Shown here: positions 41,601 to 46,018 of the stretch, piece by piece
How the letters are laid out: each line of letters opens with the position of its first letter
Numbering within the stretch: position 1 is the first letter of the stretch
From: Strongylocentrotus droebachiensis
Taxonomy: Eukaryota; Echinodermata; Echinoidea; Camarodonta; Strongylocentrotidae
DNA: 64,000 bases
Direction of reading: 5' to 3'
Assembly: GCA_035222895.1 (NCBI GenBank)
Contig: JAVYIG010001050.1
Span: 189,001 to 253,000 of the forward strand
Translations under genes and position numbers: made by a program
The notes under the pieces: model-generated
Told to the model about the DNA's origin: nothing
The model's input: only the letters and a program-made list of their open reading frames with translations
Database searches by the model: none

Positions 41601-44600
41601 CCCAGAACTTTTACAAGCCAATCGCCTGTCTGATTATCAAGACATTTATGATTGGAATTAGAAAATGTCAAAAACTATTTGCCAAACCTTTTTTAACAGT
41701 TTGTTATAACACTACAGTCTATCGGGGGAAATGAGTATGGTAAAACCGGTAACTTTTTTGAAGCACTTAATCATCATTTTGAAGTGCAATTTTTAAGGGC
41801 TTCAATATTTCACCACATCACAGACATTGATAACAAGTTGGGCCTAACATCTTAGATTTGTAAAACTGGAAACATTATTAAACAATGCCTTTAAAGGATA
41901 TAAGTAGCTATGTCACATGAATAGATTAGTCTTGAAATGCAAATAGTTTGATTCAATTTGGACCACTAGAATACTTTCTGCTATGGTTTACAAACAAAAG
42001 GAAAACTAAGTCCAATCAATATGAAACTGGGTTCTATTTTAAATATTGGAAGTGAAATAAAGATTGAAGAAAGAGAATGTCTCATTAGCTTGACAGTAAT
42101 GATGTATATATAATATATAAATGAAAAGGAAACTCTTCAATCAATATGAAACTAGTCATCTTCCTTGTATTTTATACAATGGAAGTGAAATAAAAGATTA
42201 AGAAAGGGAATGTCTAAATAGTCTGACAGTTATCGTATACATCCCCTTAAGCAACAAAGAGATAGAAACAAACAACTTATCAATTTTTCTGATAATATCT
42301 TTACATGTATGTCTGAGCATTATTAGTGCACTATCTATTTCACTTGTTTGTAGTACCATAGAGATATCGATTGAACAAACAATTAAAGCGTTTCATACAA
42401 TGGAAGTGAAATAAAAGATTAAGAAAGGTAAAGGTATACATCCCCTTGAAATACAAAGAGATAGAAACAAAAAACTTATTAATTGTTCTGATAATATCTT
42501 TACATGTATGTCTAAGCATTATTAGTGCAATATCTATTTCACTTGTTTGTAGTACCATAGAGATATCGATTGAACAAACAATCAAAGCGTTTCATACAAT
42601 GGAAGTGAAATAAAAGATTAAGAAAGGTAATGGTATACATCCCCTTGAAATACAAAGAGATAGAAACTAAAAAAGTTATCAATTGTTCTAATAATATCTA
42701 TTTAGGTACATAAGCATTATTAGTGCAATATTGATTTCACTTTACTCTAGTACCATACATATATCTACTGGATAAAAGTGTCATAAAATAACAATTGAAC
42801 CAACAAGCGAAGCAAAGGCGGATCCATGATTACTAGTAGGAGAAAGGAGCATAATGCCCCAAACCAGTTTTTCTCATTGTATGAAAAGTAAATCACAAGA
42901 TTGTTAATTTGGAAGAGTGTCAAAGGGGGTCTTCTCTTCAAATCCCTTCCCTCTATCAATTTTTCTTTGTTTTTATCTTTTTACAATATTTCATCTCTTC
43001 TTTTCTTTGTCCTTTTCCCCCCATTTGATTGATGGGCATGCCCCCTCCCCTTCCCCTTGTGCCCCTAGCAACTATGCTACTACCCACAAATGCAATAGTA
43101 TTTTGTTTAAACTTTCACTGAGTGACAGAGATCACTAAAAGACTAACCTGCTCTGTAAAATGGCATCTTCAACTCTGACCCCTGACCTGACCTCTTGCTC
43201 TCTTCCTATCATTGCAAACTGGCTGAGTTCAGAGAGATAGTTGAGGATGAACTTTGTGCTCTCTGTCTTACCGGCTCCACTTTCACCACTGCAAATGGAA
43301 AAAAACAAAAATAACAATCTTTATTTTGTTAATGTTTTTTTTTATTCCTGACAATTTTAATTATGAAAATATGTATTTTTTTCAAATTGAGCTAAAAAGC
43401 AAAAAACTGTCAGATATTCTGCAGTCTATTAAGGAATAGTACTGTACATCAAAATAATCTACACAAAAATGTATGAAAATATTACAAACGACACATATAT
43501 TAAGTTACCATGACCACCTTGGAGAAGTGAAATGCTTACAATAATGAAATGTATTGAATACCGAAAATGGAAGAAATTATTACTTTTATATGTAACATAT
43601 TTGATTTCATCTAAAGTGATGATGATCTGCTTTTTCCATTTATCCTGAAAACTTGTTGTTCAAGATTAATTTTGTCATAAAATAGTCAGTTATAATCACT
43701 ATCTACATTAAAACGGCACAAAATTGGCAACACCCACCTGATGAGTACACATTGATTCTCTCCTTTCTTCCACATGGAATAGTAGCAGTCGTTAGCAATG
43801 GCGAAGATGTGAGGTGGACACTCCCCGATGTGTTTCTTGTTGTAGGCTTGCATGACATCATCCCCGTATATACCAGGGATGGTCTTGTAAGGGTTAATGG
43901 CGCAGAGGATGGAGCCAATGTAGGTCTGGAATGGCATATAGAGAAGGAAAGATCACAATGTAATATTTTCATACCACATTGATGTTAATGGTGATTACTT
44001 CATGACCGAGAGACTGAGGGCTAATAGACTTTAAAAAAAAAGGAAATGAAATTATATAATACTATGGAAATCGGCTACACTAGAATTACACTTGAAAATT
44101 ATTTTCGACTTGCTGATATAATATTAAAGGTAAAGACCAGTAATGGTCATGCGATTGCATTGTGAAAGAAACGTTGTGGAATCGATCAGAAAAGGTTGAT
44201 CATCTAGCATCTAGCATCTGCAAGGTTCTGGAATCATCAAAATGATAAGAAATTTGGCCCATTCTTCGTAAAGTTACAAGCACTATACACAGAAAGATGT
44301 ATATGGGACTACCCTATATCTCTCACACGACCATGAGAGAAACAAATTTACCAAATATATGAATTAGTAGGCGGTTTCCCGGCAAATTTTTTATCATCAT
44401 GTATTAGTCAAAACATATTCTTTCACATGATTGGTAATGAGAGCTTCCATTTCATTTTTAGAAATTGGGGCGTTGCCAATACTGGTCTTTACCTTTGAAC
44501 AACCAACAACAAAACACCCAGAGATTTACAACAACAACAAAAACAAAGAAACGCATAGGCCATATATGTAAAGGCCTAAATCTTTCAATCCTCCTGTATG

Positions 44601-45101
44601 AGAGCAGAACTTACTTTACCTTGTCTTTTCAGAAAACAAGATTACTTGGTCAAAAGAACAACAAGTAAGACTTTCATGTAATGCTGTAGGTCCTATATAT
44701 CTGAATGAGAATTTTAATAGAAATGAAAGGCATTATAAATACTTTACTTTGCTTTGAACCCTGGGCCTACTAGCTGGCCCAGAATGAAAACCCTTACCAC
44801 TGAGCTAGTGTACCTCTAACTGTTTCTTTCTTCTTCTTTTTGTTATACGTGTAGTCCTACTCGATAGTCTGTTTCTTGTTACTTATTCAAACCTACATCA
44901 CAAGGTTATCTCTATGGTCAATACCACATTTACAAAGTGTGAACAAGAAGAAATCTTATAGGTTTGAATGCTAATACTCACATAAATCCTGTCTTTTTCA
45001 TAGCGCTGCTTGATATTGTCCAGTATACTGCCCTCGTGCAGATCCTGCAGCTTAGCCATGTCCTCATACCCCACCCCATCTTGCAAGAAGGCCGTCGCCA
45101 T
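609..45101 (-). CDS. MYO10: Class X unconventional myosin gene (28 exons, 3' end outside window)
   Basis: Actin-based motor that in animals works in filopodia and binds PIP3 through PH domains. Twenty-eight exons (listed separately) join in phase to about 1,078 codons. Order seen: motor head (residues about 1-690), three IQ motifs (about 700-765), charged helix/coiled coil (about 766-920), short acidic linker, split PH1 first half, PH2. The class X call rests on the coding sequence flanking switch I ([20 protein letters not shown]), the [11 protein letters not shown]2 start, and a second PH inserted into the first. MyTH4 and FERM domains are expected beyond position 1 but not seen. The usual PEST region between coil and PH is missing, and the N-terminal SH3-like subdomain was not found. 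Class VII/XV/XXII myosins fit less well because they lack these PH domains. Confidence 0.93.
1273..1383 (-). CDS. MYO10: Myosin X exon 27, PH2 core (residues 1009-1045)
   Basis: Encodes [20 protein letters not shown] then [16 protein letters not shown]. The K-K-GGG (exon 26) with R-NWKKR-FVL is the PIP3-type K-x(n)-R-x-R/K pattern. Acceptor TGTGCAG, donor GTAAGT. Confidence 0.96.
1804..1862 (-). CDS. MYO10: Myosin X exon 26, start of PH2 (residues 990-1008)
   Basis: Encodes [19 protein letters not shown] plus two bases of Arg. GWLQKKGGG opens PH2, which in myosin X is inserted into PH1 and binds PIP3 with the basic residues after beta1. Acceptor CAACAG, donor GTAAGA. Confidence 0.96.
2356..2432 (-). 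CDS. MYO10: Myosin X exon 25, PH1 first half (residues 964-989)
   Basis: Encodes [20 protein letters not shown] then FRTKQ. W-KRWFVL-DETL-WF is a PH beta2-beta4 signature and aligns directly with MYO10 PH1. Acceptor ATCCAG, donor GTAAGA. Confidence 0.96.
2640..2855 (+). repeat. (CAT/ATC)n trinucleotide repeat in intron 24
   Basis: Imperfect array of TCA/CAT triplets with CACC interruptions. A subunit ending in CCACACCACTTTCATCAT recurs about every 70 bases, so there is a higher-order repeat on top of the triplet. In the myosin transcript frame it reads as poly-Asp. Confidence 0.92.
2936..3053 (-). CDS. MYO10: Myosin X exon 24, acidic linker to PH1 (residues 925-963)
   Basis: Encodes [20 protein letters not shown], then [20 protein letters not shown]. 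The last part is the first strand of PH1. The acidic stretch is all that remains where vertebrate MYO10 has a long PEST-rich region. Acceptor TTTTTTCAG, donor GTAAGA. The frame stays open through the donor into the intron. Confidence 0.92.
3506..3668 (-). CDS. MYO10: Myosin X exon 23, coiled coil (residues 870-924)
   Basis: Encodes [40 protein letters not shown] and [14 protein letters not shown]. The pattern becomes more heptad-like (L/M at a/d spacing), as in the dimerising coil of myosin X. DFDQSI resembles the NFDEI segment after the coil in vertebrate MYO10. Acceptor CTCCAG, donor GTAACC. Confidence 0.92.
4067..4107 (-). CDS. MYO10: Myosin X exon 22, charged helix (residues 857-869)
   Basis: Short exon encoding [13 protein letters not shown] plus two bases of Arg. 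Acceptor TTTGCAG, donor GTATGT. Continues the E/R-rich helix without a break. Confidence 0.88.
4497..4637 (-). CDS. MYO10: Myosin X exon 21, charged helix (residues 810-856)
   Basis: Encodes [40 protein letters not shown] and GEEARRK: dense E/K/R with no helix breaker except one Gly. Acceptor TTTTTAG, donor GTAAGC. 141 nt, phase 0 at both ends, so it could be skipped without a frameshift. Confidence 0.9.
5205..5265 (-). CDS. MYO10: Myosin X exon 20, charged helix (residues 789-809)
   Basis: Encodes [20 protein letters not shown], a heptad-compatible charged helix. Acceptor TTTCCAG with phase chosen so that AG+A gives Arg; an alternative acceptor two bases further in would break the frame. 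Donor GTGAGG. Confidence 0.9.
5844..6016 (-). CDS. MYO10: Myosin X exon 19, IQ3 and start of charged helix (residues 732-788)
   Basis: Encodes [20 protein letters not shown] then [20 protein letters not shown] and a run of [17 protein letters not shown] is IQ3. From [12 protein letters not shown] onward the pattern of alternating acidic and basic residues indicates the single alpha helix that extends the lever in myosin X. Acceptor CTCTGTAG, donor GTAAAA. Confidence 0.95.
6337..6391 (-). CDS. MYO10: Myosin X exon 18, IQ1/IQ2 (residues 713-731)
   Basis: Encodes [18 protein letters not shown], finishing IQ1 and carrying most of IQ2 (IIVVQNVVR continuing into exon 19). IQ motifs bind calmodulin-type light chains. 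Acceptor ATTTTCAG, donor GTAAGA. Confidence 0.93.
6840..6955 (+). mobile_element. Possible LINE 3' tail fragment
   Basis: An AT-rich stretch ends AATAAACTAAATTGAATTAA followed by further TTGAATT units. An AATAAA-like signal followed by a short pentamer repeat is typical of truncated non-LTR 3' ends. No coding part is attached. Confidence 0.4.
7013..7249 (-). CDS. MYO10: Myosin X exon 17, converter and IQ1 (residues 634-712)
   Basis: Largest exon (237 nt). Encodes [13 protein letters not shown], then [20 protein letters not shown] and [19 protein letters not shown]: the converter (W-LGK-K-FLK) and start of the lever. IQ1 starts near [13 protein letters not shown] and is finished by exon 18. 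Acceptor TTTCCAG, donor GTTGGT. Confidence 0.96.
7430..7612 (+). repeat. Degenerate CAT trinucleotide repeat in intron 16
   Basis: Loose array of ATC/CAT triplets (CATCATCATCATTATCATTA and similar). It resembles the intron 24 repeat but is more decayed. Confidence 0.8.
7631..7755 (-). CDS. MYO10: Myosin X exon 16, SH1/SH2 helices (residues 593-633)
   Basis: Encodes [20 protein letters not shown] then [36 protein letters not shown] marks the SH1-SH2 helices leading into the converter. Acceptor TTTGCAG, donor GTGAGA. Leaves two bases completed by exon 17 as Arg. Confidence 0.97.
7898..8111. mobile_element. Foldback/MITE-like element A
   Basis: 214 bp with long inverted arms. The left arm begins GGCCCGAATTCACAAAGGAG and the right arm ends with its complement. 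Inside, GGTTTAAACCCTCATTTACA on the left mirrors the right arm. It has no coding capacity. Superfamily unknown. Confidence 0.85.
11261..11420. repeat. 81-bp tandem duplication
   Basis: Two head-to-tail copies starting CAAAATAAAGAGAATACATG and CAAAACAAAGAGAATACATG, ending CTAAGCAGTAT. A few substitutions separate them. Confidence 0.85.
12501..13072. mobile_element. Foldback/MITE element B with ~171-bp inverted arms, Tc1/mariner-like ends
   Basis: The arms 12501-12671 and 12902-13072 appear identical when one is reverse-complemented by eye. The ends read TACCGTGTGTCTCAAAAAAA, with TA at each end consistent with TA target duplication of Tc1/mariner superfamily elements. The ~230-bp centre has a (TG)n-G14 tract and no ORF. 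Non-autonomous. Confidence 0.92.
13189..13269 (-). CDS. MYO10: Myosin X exon 15 (residues 566-592)
   Basis: Encodes [20 protein letters not shown] then VKPNTEK. P-FVRC-KPN is the conserved element around the reactive thiol region of the actin-binding face. Acceptor TTTCAG, donor GTAAGT. Phase 0 at both ends. Confidence 0.96.
13270..14211 (-). other. Myosin X intron 14
   Basis: About 940 bases of AT-rich sequence. A pyrimidine-rich stretch near 13935-14020 makes spurious ORFs. No repeat recognised. Confidence 0.55.
14212..14320 (-). CDS. MYO10: Myosin X exon 14, actin-binding loop 2 (residues 529-565)
   Basis: Encodes [20 protein letters not shown] then [16 protein letters not shown]. The Gly-rich and basic [11 protein letters not shown] stretch is loop 2, which contacts actin. 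Acceptor TTTCAG, donor GTGAGG. Separated from exon 13 by a 10.2-kb intron, the largest in the gene. Confidence 0.94.
19030..19150 (+). repeat. GGA/GAA purine-rich microsatellite
   Basis: (GGA)n followed by (GAA)n and A-rich sequence. Part of a wider purine-rich block from about 18830 that creates spurious Ser/Phe/Leu-rich antisense ORFs. Confidence 0.85.
19571..20097. mobile_element. Possible long MITE with diverged inverted ends
   Basis: Left end TTTAAGGTGCCTTTCCATTA and right end GGGCTAATGGAAACAAGTCC are approximate inverted repeats (shared core TTTCCATTAGCC). Internal ORFs are short and unrecognised. The ends are diverged, so this is tentative. Confidence 0.45.
20500..20649. mobile_element. 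Palindromic GTTTCAT-family repeat, copy 1
   Basis: About 150 bp with inverted ends (CTTTCATAAAACCCGTTATC ... GTTTTGTGAAACAGGGCC) around a conserved centre with AGCCAATCAAAT. Same family as copies at 26.8, 47.05, 48.83 and 56.44/57.15 kb. Confidence 0.85.
21620..21718 (-). mobile_element. tRNA-like remnant (probable SINE head)
   Basis: On the minus strand, GGCTGGTAGAGCAGTGGTCT, then AGGTCCCAGGTTCAAA, looks like a decayed tRNA with A- and B-box remnants. No intact acceptor stem. More likely SINE debris than a functional tRNA. Confidence 0.4.
24178..24434. mobile_element. Foldback/MITE element D
   Basis: 257 bp. The left end CCTGGGAGTGTTTCACAAAG and the right end (TGTTTGTGAAACACTCCCAAGG region) are inverted arms of about 40 bp sharing AAGATCGACTTTAAGT. 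It lies about 80 bases downstream of myosin exon 13, in intron 13. Confidence 0.88.
24512..24663 (-). CDS. MYO10: Myosin X exon 13 (residues 479-528)
   Basis: Encodes [40 protein letters not shown] and [10 protein letters not shown]. The [14 protein letters not shown] motif is universal in myosin heads. Acceptor ATTCTAG, donor GTAAGT. Leaves two bases completed by exon 14 as Arg. Confidence 0.96.
24664..25521 (-). other. Myosin X intron 12
   Basis: Dominated by the 17-bp minisatellite at 24914-25225. The flanks are AT-rich. Confidence 0.6.
24914..25225 (+). repeat. G-rich minisatellite, ~17-bp unit
   Basis: About 18 copies of a unit near GGTAGTTGTCCTAGGGG, with variants TGTCTGGGG and TGTTCTGGGG. 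Each unit ends in a run of 4-6 G on the plus strand, C in the myosin transcript. Confidence 0.95.
25522..25614 (-). CDS. MYO10: Myosin X exon 12 (residues 448-478)
   Basis: Encodes [20 protein letters not shown] then [11 protein letters not shown], the lower 50-kDa segment (L-x-L-I-DEE-S-FP). Acceptor TTTCCAG, donor GTAAGA directly after the Asn codon. Phase 0 at both ends. Confidence 0.96.
25725..25878 (+). mobile_element. SINE fragment (central domain and 3' tail)
   Basis: Shares AATGCTCCCCAGGGAG, ATGTGCACACATTGTGTGC and the GTAAAGCGCTT...(ATT)n tail with the full SINE at 59351-59709, in opposite orientation. The tRNA head is missing. Confidence 0.85.
25932..26230. mobile_element. Foldback/MITE element E, GC-rich
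   Basis: About 300 bp with inverted ends AAGGCGAGGCGTCAAAAATA and TATTTTTGACGCCTCGCCT. The interior is much more GC-rich than its surroundings, with repeated CAGCCGGC/GCCGGCTG palindromic blocks that can pair with each other. Confidence 0.88.
26787..26940. mobile_element. Palindromic GTTTCAT-family repeat, copy 2
   Basis: Begins GGGCCCAGTTTCGTAAAACT and ends AATTTCATGAAACAGGGCCT, with the AGCCAATCAAATGC core. More diverged than copy 1. Confidence 0.8.
27019..27186 (-). CDS. MYO10: Myosin X exon 11, relay helix (residues 392-447)
   Basis: Encodes [20 protein letters not shown] then [20 protein letters not shown] and [31 protein letters not shown] is the relay helix signature. Acceptor TTCTGTAG, donor GTAAGA. 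Phase 0 at both ends. Confidence 0.97.
27250..27815 (-). repeat. Array of decayed partial copies of myosin exon 10 3' end
   Basis: In intron 10, segments at about 27250, 27360, 27415, 27541, 27656 and 27763 resemble the last ~60 bases of exon 10 plus the first intron bases. Spacing is about 105-125 bases. Several keep a donor-like GTATG, GTTAC or GTAAC in the equivalent place. The copy at 27763-27815 is closest to the real exon. Reading frames are broken or diverged. Confidence 0.8.
27865..28011 (-). CDS. MYO10: Myosin X exon 10 with switch II (residues 343-391)
   Basis: Encodes [20 protein letters not shown] through [10 protein letters not shown] to [20 protein letters not shown] (about 383-388) is switch II; the exon ends inside the relay helix start. 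Acceptor TTTTAATAG, donor GTAAGT. An array of decayed partial copies of its 3' end lies downstream, in the intron. Confidence 0.97.
28979..29095 (-). pseudogene. Decayed partial copy of myosin exon 9 (older)
   Basis: Contains a donor-side match (TTACCTGGTCAAGATAAAGA against TTACCTGATCAAGATCCAGA in exon 9), then an insertion of about 50 bases, then CTCAAGGTTTTGGTCTTCTG. The following bases match the second copy (ATGAGCAGAAC). Confidence 0.7.
29151..29388. mobile_element. Foldback/MITE element F
   Basis: 238 bp with inverted arms of about 70 bp. Ends TACGTGCCTTCACGGTTGTT and AACAACCGTGAAGGCACGTA (TA at both ends). Inserted within the exon 9 duplication array, so younger than it. Confidence 0.9.
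29459..29532 (-). pseudogene. Partial copy of myosin exon 9 with intact donor
   Basis: Nearly identical to the last ~60 bases of exon 9. It still encodes [16 protein letters not shown] on the minus strand and keeps the GTAAGG donor. The 5' half of the exon and a matching acceptor are missing. It lies about 250 bases downstream of the real exon 9. Confidence 0.85.
29716..29834 (-). CDS. MYO10: Myosin X exon 9 (residues 303-342)
   Basis: Encodes [20 protein letters not shown] then [19 protein letters not shown], matching the D-A-L-T-Q-(x)n-LRGE segment of the upper 50-kDa domain. Acceptor TTCCACAG, donor GTAAGA. Two degenerate copies of its 3' half lie downstream at about 28979-29095 and 29459-29532. 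Confidence 0.94.
29835..30404 (-). other. Myosin X intron 8
   Basis: AT-rich sequence. No repeat or coding feature recognised. Confidence 0.55.
30405..30534 (-). CDS. MYO10: Myosin X exon 8 (residues 260-302)
   Basis: Encodes [20 protein letters not shown] then [20 protein letters not shown]. The [15 protein letters not shown] run is characteristic of myosin X. Acceptor TGTTAG, donor GTAAAT. Leaves one base completed by exon 9 as Ala. Confidence 0.95.
31122..31302. mobile_element. Rearranged foldback element, left part
   Basis: TGTTGTATAAAACAAATAAT occurs at 31122 and again at 31253 in direct orientation. Between them is a hairpin centred on CAACTCGGCTGACGCCTCGTTG. The same arm occurs inverted at 32807-32865. 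Hence one arm, a centre and a second arm are present left of the LINE. Confidence 0.82.
31303..32806 (+). mobile_element. 5'-truncated non-LTR retrotransposon (CR1/L2-like LINE)
   Basis: Contains the reverse transcriptase and C-terminal part of ORF2, stop at 32611, about 195 bases of 3' UTR, and a tail GGCGCTATACAAATGTTCAT followed by (ATT)n. No endonuclease is present, so it is 5'-truncated on insertion. Antisense to the myosin gene. Confidence 0.9.
31304..32611 (+). pseudogene. LINE reverse transcriptase, interrupted by one stop
   Basis: RT motifs in order: [35 protein letters not shown] (motif A), [16 protein letters not shown] (motif B), [12 protein letters not shown] (catalytic YADD), [16 protein letters not shown] (motif D), then the C-terminal [13 protein letters not shown] region typical of CR1/L2-type elements. 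An in-frame TGA at 31628-31630 splits it; both halves are in the same frame. The N-terminal endonuclease is absent. Not functional as it stands. Confidence 0.92.
32807..32865. mobile_element. Foldback element, right arm after the LINE
   Basis: TTTCAACTCATGAAAATATT ... CATTATTTGTATAC is the diverged reverse complement of the left arm at 31122-31190. It directly abuts the LINE (ATT)n tail. Confidence 0.8.
33646..33749 (-). CDS. MYO10: Myosin X exon 7 (residues 225-259)
   Basis: Encodes [20 protein letters not shown] and then [24 protein letters not shown] is the class-typical upper 50-kDa segment. Acceptor TTTGCAG, donor GTACAT. Phase 0 exit into exon 8. Confidence 0.94.
33860..34320 (+). repeat. 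Polypurine (GA)n tract with (TA)n core
   Basis: About 460 bases almost entirely A and G on the plus strand, with GAGAGAGAGAGAGAGA runs and a TATATATATATATATATATA stretch near 34108-34130. Produces several spurious Leu/Ser/Phe-rich antisense ORFs. Confidence 0.92.
35677..35684. promoter_or_regulatory. CRE-type palindrome TGACGTCA
   Basis: Perfect cAMP-response-element octamer within GATGACGTCATCA. First of three in the element. Function not shown. Confidence 0.45.
35815..35822. promoter_or_regulatory. CRE-type palindrome TGACGTCA
   Basis: Second perfect octamer, 138 bases from the first, flanked by ATTC and TAAT. Confidence 0.45.
36440..36447. promoter_or_regulatory. CRE-type palindrome TGACGTCA
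   Basis: Third perfect octamer, in the same 13-base palindrome GATGACGTCATCA as the first. Confidence 0.45.
37811..38029 (+). repeat. (TCCC)n then (TCC)n microsatellite, about 59 triplets
   Basis: CTCC tetramers and a C run lead into an almost perfect TCC array from about 37852 to 38029. All six frames give homopolymeric peptides (poly-Ser, Leu, Pro, Glu, Gly), none real. Confidence 0.97.
38460..38535 (+). mobile_element. SINE/LINE 3'-tail remnant
   Basis: TGTAAAGCGCTGTGAAACGA, then ATAAGAGCGATATAGAAATA, resembles the hairpin tail shared by the SINE and LINE in this window. Confidence 0.5.
38782..38850 (+). mobile_element. SINE fragment (central domain only)
   Basis: GGAATGCTCCCCAGGGAGTG, then ATGTGCATACATTGTGTGC, matches the central domain of the SINE at 59351-59709. 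Lies just beside myosin exon 6. Confidence 0.8.
38894..38978 (-). CDS. MYO10: Myosin X exon 6 (residues 197-224)
   Basis: Encodes [20 protein letters not shown] then AGADPKMK. The E-R-N-Y-H-IFY motif is conserved across myosin heads. Acceptor TACCTCAG, donor GTAAAA. Ends with one base of a Gly codon completed by exon 7. Confidence 0.95.
38979..39975 (-). other. Myosin X introns 5 and 4
   Basis: Two introns flanking the microexon. A GA-rich tract lies at 39300-39415. Otherwise AT-rich with no extra exon by phase. Confidence 0.6.
39451..39464 (-). CDS. MYO10: Myosin X exon 5, 14-nt microexon (residues 192-196)
   Basis: Only 14 bases, encoding the end of Tyr plus LLEK. It is required to restore the invariant head sequence KIRDYLLEKNRVV between exons 4 and 6. 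Acceptor TTGACAG before 39464 and donor GTGAGT after 39451. Both phases (1 in, 0 out) fit exactly. Confidence 0.92.
39976..40100 (-). CDS. MYO10: Myosin X exon 4 with switch I (residues 150-191)
   Basis: Encodes [20 protein letters not shown] and [30 protein letters not shown] is the switch I nucleotide-sensing loop. Acceptor CCCAG, donor GTATCC at 39975, leaving the single base T, which pairs with exon 5 to give Tyr. Reading straight through the donor gives the wrong residues (CILSNQ), which supports the splice. Confidence 0.96.
41515..41890. repeat. Dispersed repeat block, copy 1
   Basis: Shares long stretches with 46590-46960 in the same orientation, for example TCTTTGCCTCAGATTCTAAA, ATCCTGGATTTAGCTCATGC and TAACACTACAGTCTAT. 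No ORF. Class unknown. Confidence 0.85.
42049..42760. repeat. Tandem array, ~200-bp unit, three copies plus a partial
   Basis: GGAAGTGAAATAAAAGATTA recurs at 42181, 42402 and 42601, with a diverged partial at 42049. Each unit ends with TTTCACTTGTTTGTAGTACC or a variant. Copies 2 and 3 are nearly identical. Confidence 0.93.
43148..43288 (-). CDS. MYO10: Myosin X exon 3 with P-loop (residues 103-149)
   Basis: Contains the Walker A P-loop GESGAGKT (residues about 104-111), followed by [14 protein letters not shown] and ending VEDAILQS. The P-loop binds ATP phosphates. Acceptor TTTGCAG before 43288; donor GTTAGT after 43148. Phase continues exactly into exon 4 (SSPIMEAFG). Confidence 0.97.
43738..43925 (-). 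CDS. MYO10: Myosin X exon 2 (residues 41-102)
   Basis: Encodes [20 protein letters not shown] through [18 protein letters not shown] to NQCVLIS. This is the conserved N-terminal motor segment (purine-binding NPYK loop and the helix before the P-loop). Acceptor CCAG before 43925, donor GTGGGT after 43738. It enters in phase 0 and leaves two bases of a Ser codon completed by exon 3. Confidence 0.95.
44120..44290. repeat. Dispersed repeat, copy 1 of pair
   Basis: GGTCATGCGATTGCATTGTG, then AAGGTTGATCATCTAGCAT and AAATGATAAGAAATTTGG, recur at 58590-58760 in the same orientation with small differences. Noncoding. Confidence 0.85.
44757..44820 (-). mobile_element. tRNA-like remnant (SINE head or tRNA pseudogene)
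   Basis: On the minus strand, TAGCTCAGTGGTAAG is a perfect A-box, and CAGGGTTCAAAGC is a B-box-like sequence at suitable distance. The acceptor stem does not pair convincingly and the B-box is imperfect. Confidence 0.5.
44982..45101 (-). CDS. MYO10: Myosin X exon 1 (putative start; residues 1-40)
   Basis: Starts [19 protein letters not shown] and ends [10 protein letters not shown], matching the head segment that precedes TYIGSI in myosins. The ATG at 45101 sits in ACCATGG, an excellent Kozak context, which is why I chose this start. The same frame stays open upstream to an acceptor-like CTAACAG ending at 45177, so the exon could instead begin at 45176. The donor GTGAGT follows 44982. The coding end is firm; the 5' boundary is not. 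Confidence 0.8.
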
Positions 45102-45176
45102 GGTCACCGTCTCCAACGAGCCACGCCCAGCCCTCAAGTTACCCAGAGATAACTCTGGCTTCCTTTCTTGTTTTCC
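45102..45176 (-). other. In-frame upstream extension or 5' UTR of myosin exon 1
   Basis: These 75 bases keep the exon 1 frame open for 25 codons, ending RAGRGSLETVT before the putative initiator Met. A stop codon in this frame lies just beyond, overlapping the acceptor-like site. If the site is used, an upstream exon carrying the missing N-terminal subdomain must exist. If not, this is 5' UTR. Bases 45102-45353 are also relatively GC-rich, with several CpGs, compatible with a promoter or first exon. A different frame is open for about 70 codons here without ATG. Confidence 0.4.
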
Positions 45177-45934
45177 CTGTTAGAGGACTCAGCGAGGATC
45201 CTCCTAGTAGCTAATTCATCCACCCGCCCAGTTGTCTGTACCGGCAGCAATCGCTCATCAAATATTGACTCTGTGCCGCACAACGGGAACCTCGATGCTG
45301 AAGTTGTTTTCTTGCTGCTAGTCCAGTTGAAATTCCAGATGCATTTTCCTTAGATCCTGGAGGTTAAGAAAATAAAAGGAAAACAAGAGGATGATAGCGA
45401 GGAAAACAATGTTGGAGGCTGACGGTTTCATGTGACACGAAGAAAAACAAGGTGGTGACAAGTTTGTTTGGCAAAGCTCTAACCTCTGGTGTAGTTTTAC
45501 ATCAGGTGTTGATAATTAAGAATTTATTACAAATATTACCCTATACCAACCATGATCATGATGATGAAACCATACTTCCTTAAAAAAGGAAATTGATATA
45601 AAGAAAATGATCATCCATGCAGTTGTGTATAAGCAAACATATTTGATGAGCTACACGAAGAAAAAAAACACGAGAACCCTATATCTCTGGTCTCGTACAA
45701 TAACTGTACACCAGGGCATTGGTTATTCAAAACAAGTGACTAATATTCTTCTCAAATTAAAATGAAGATGGAAGCGTACCCTGAAAGAGTAATAGGTATT
45801 TAATTGGTACATTGAACTGTAAAGGTCTGTATATGATACCCCTTCCAAAGAGGTCTGCTGGCTCGAGAAAATGGAGCTCACTATTTTATTCAAAGGTCAA
45901 ACCATAAACATCATGATTTTACAAACATTGCAAT

Positions 45935-46018
45935 AAAGATAGTATATTTGTAAAGCGCTTAGAGACATTTGTATTAAAGCGCTATATAAAAATTAAATAT
46001 TATTATAATTATTATTAT
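45935..46018 (+). mobile_element. SINE 3'-tail fragment
   Basis: TTTGTAAAGCGCTTAGAGAC, then AAAGCGCTATATAA, and (ATT)n match the tails at 25.8 and 59.4 kb. Confidence 0.8.

Larger units (their letters stand above)
40101..43147 (-). other. Myosin X intron 3 (3.0 kb)
   Basis: Contains a purine-rich G-run tract at 40300-40500, a dispersed block at 41515-41890 with a second copy at 46.6 kb, and a ~200-bp tandem array at 42049-42760. Confidence 0.6.
43289..44981 (-). other. Myosin X introns 2 and 1
   Basis: Contain a dispersed repeat at 44120-44290 and a tRNA-like remnant at 44757-44820. Otherwise AT-rich. Confidence 0.6.

Noticed and set aside
42049-42760. CRISPR or LTR structure
   Set aside because: Full-length tandem units with no spacers, no LTR termini and no internal coding region.
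44757-44820. Functional tRNA gene on the minus strand
   Set aside because: The A-box is perfect, but acceptor and T-stem pairing and the B-box are poor. Kept only as a tRNA-like remnant.
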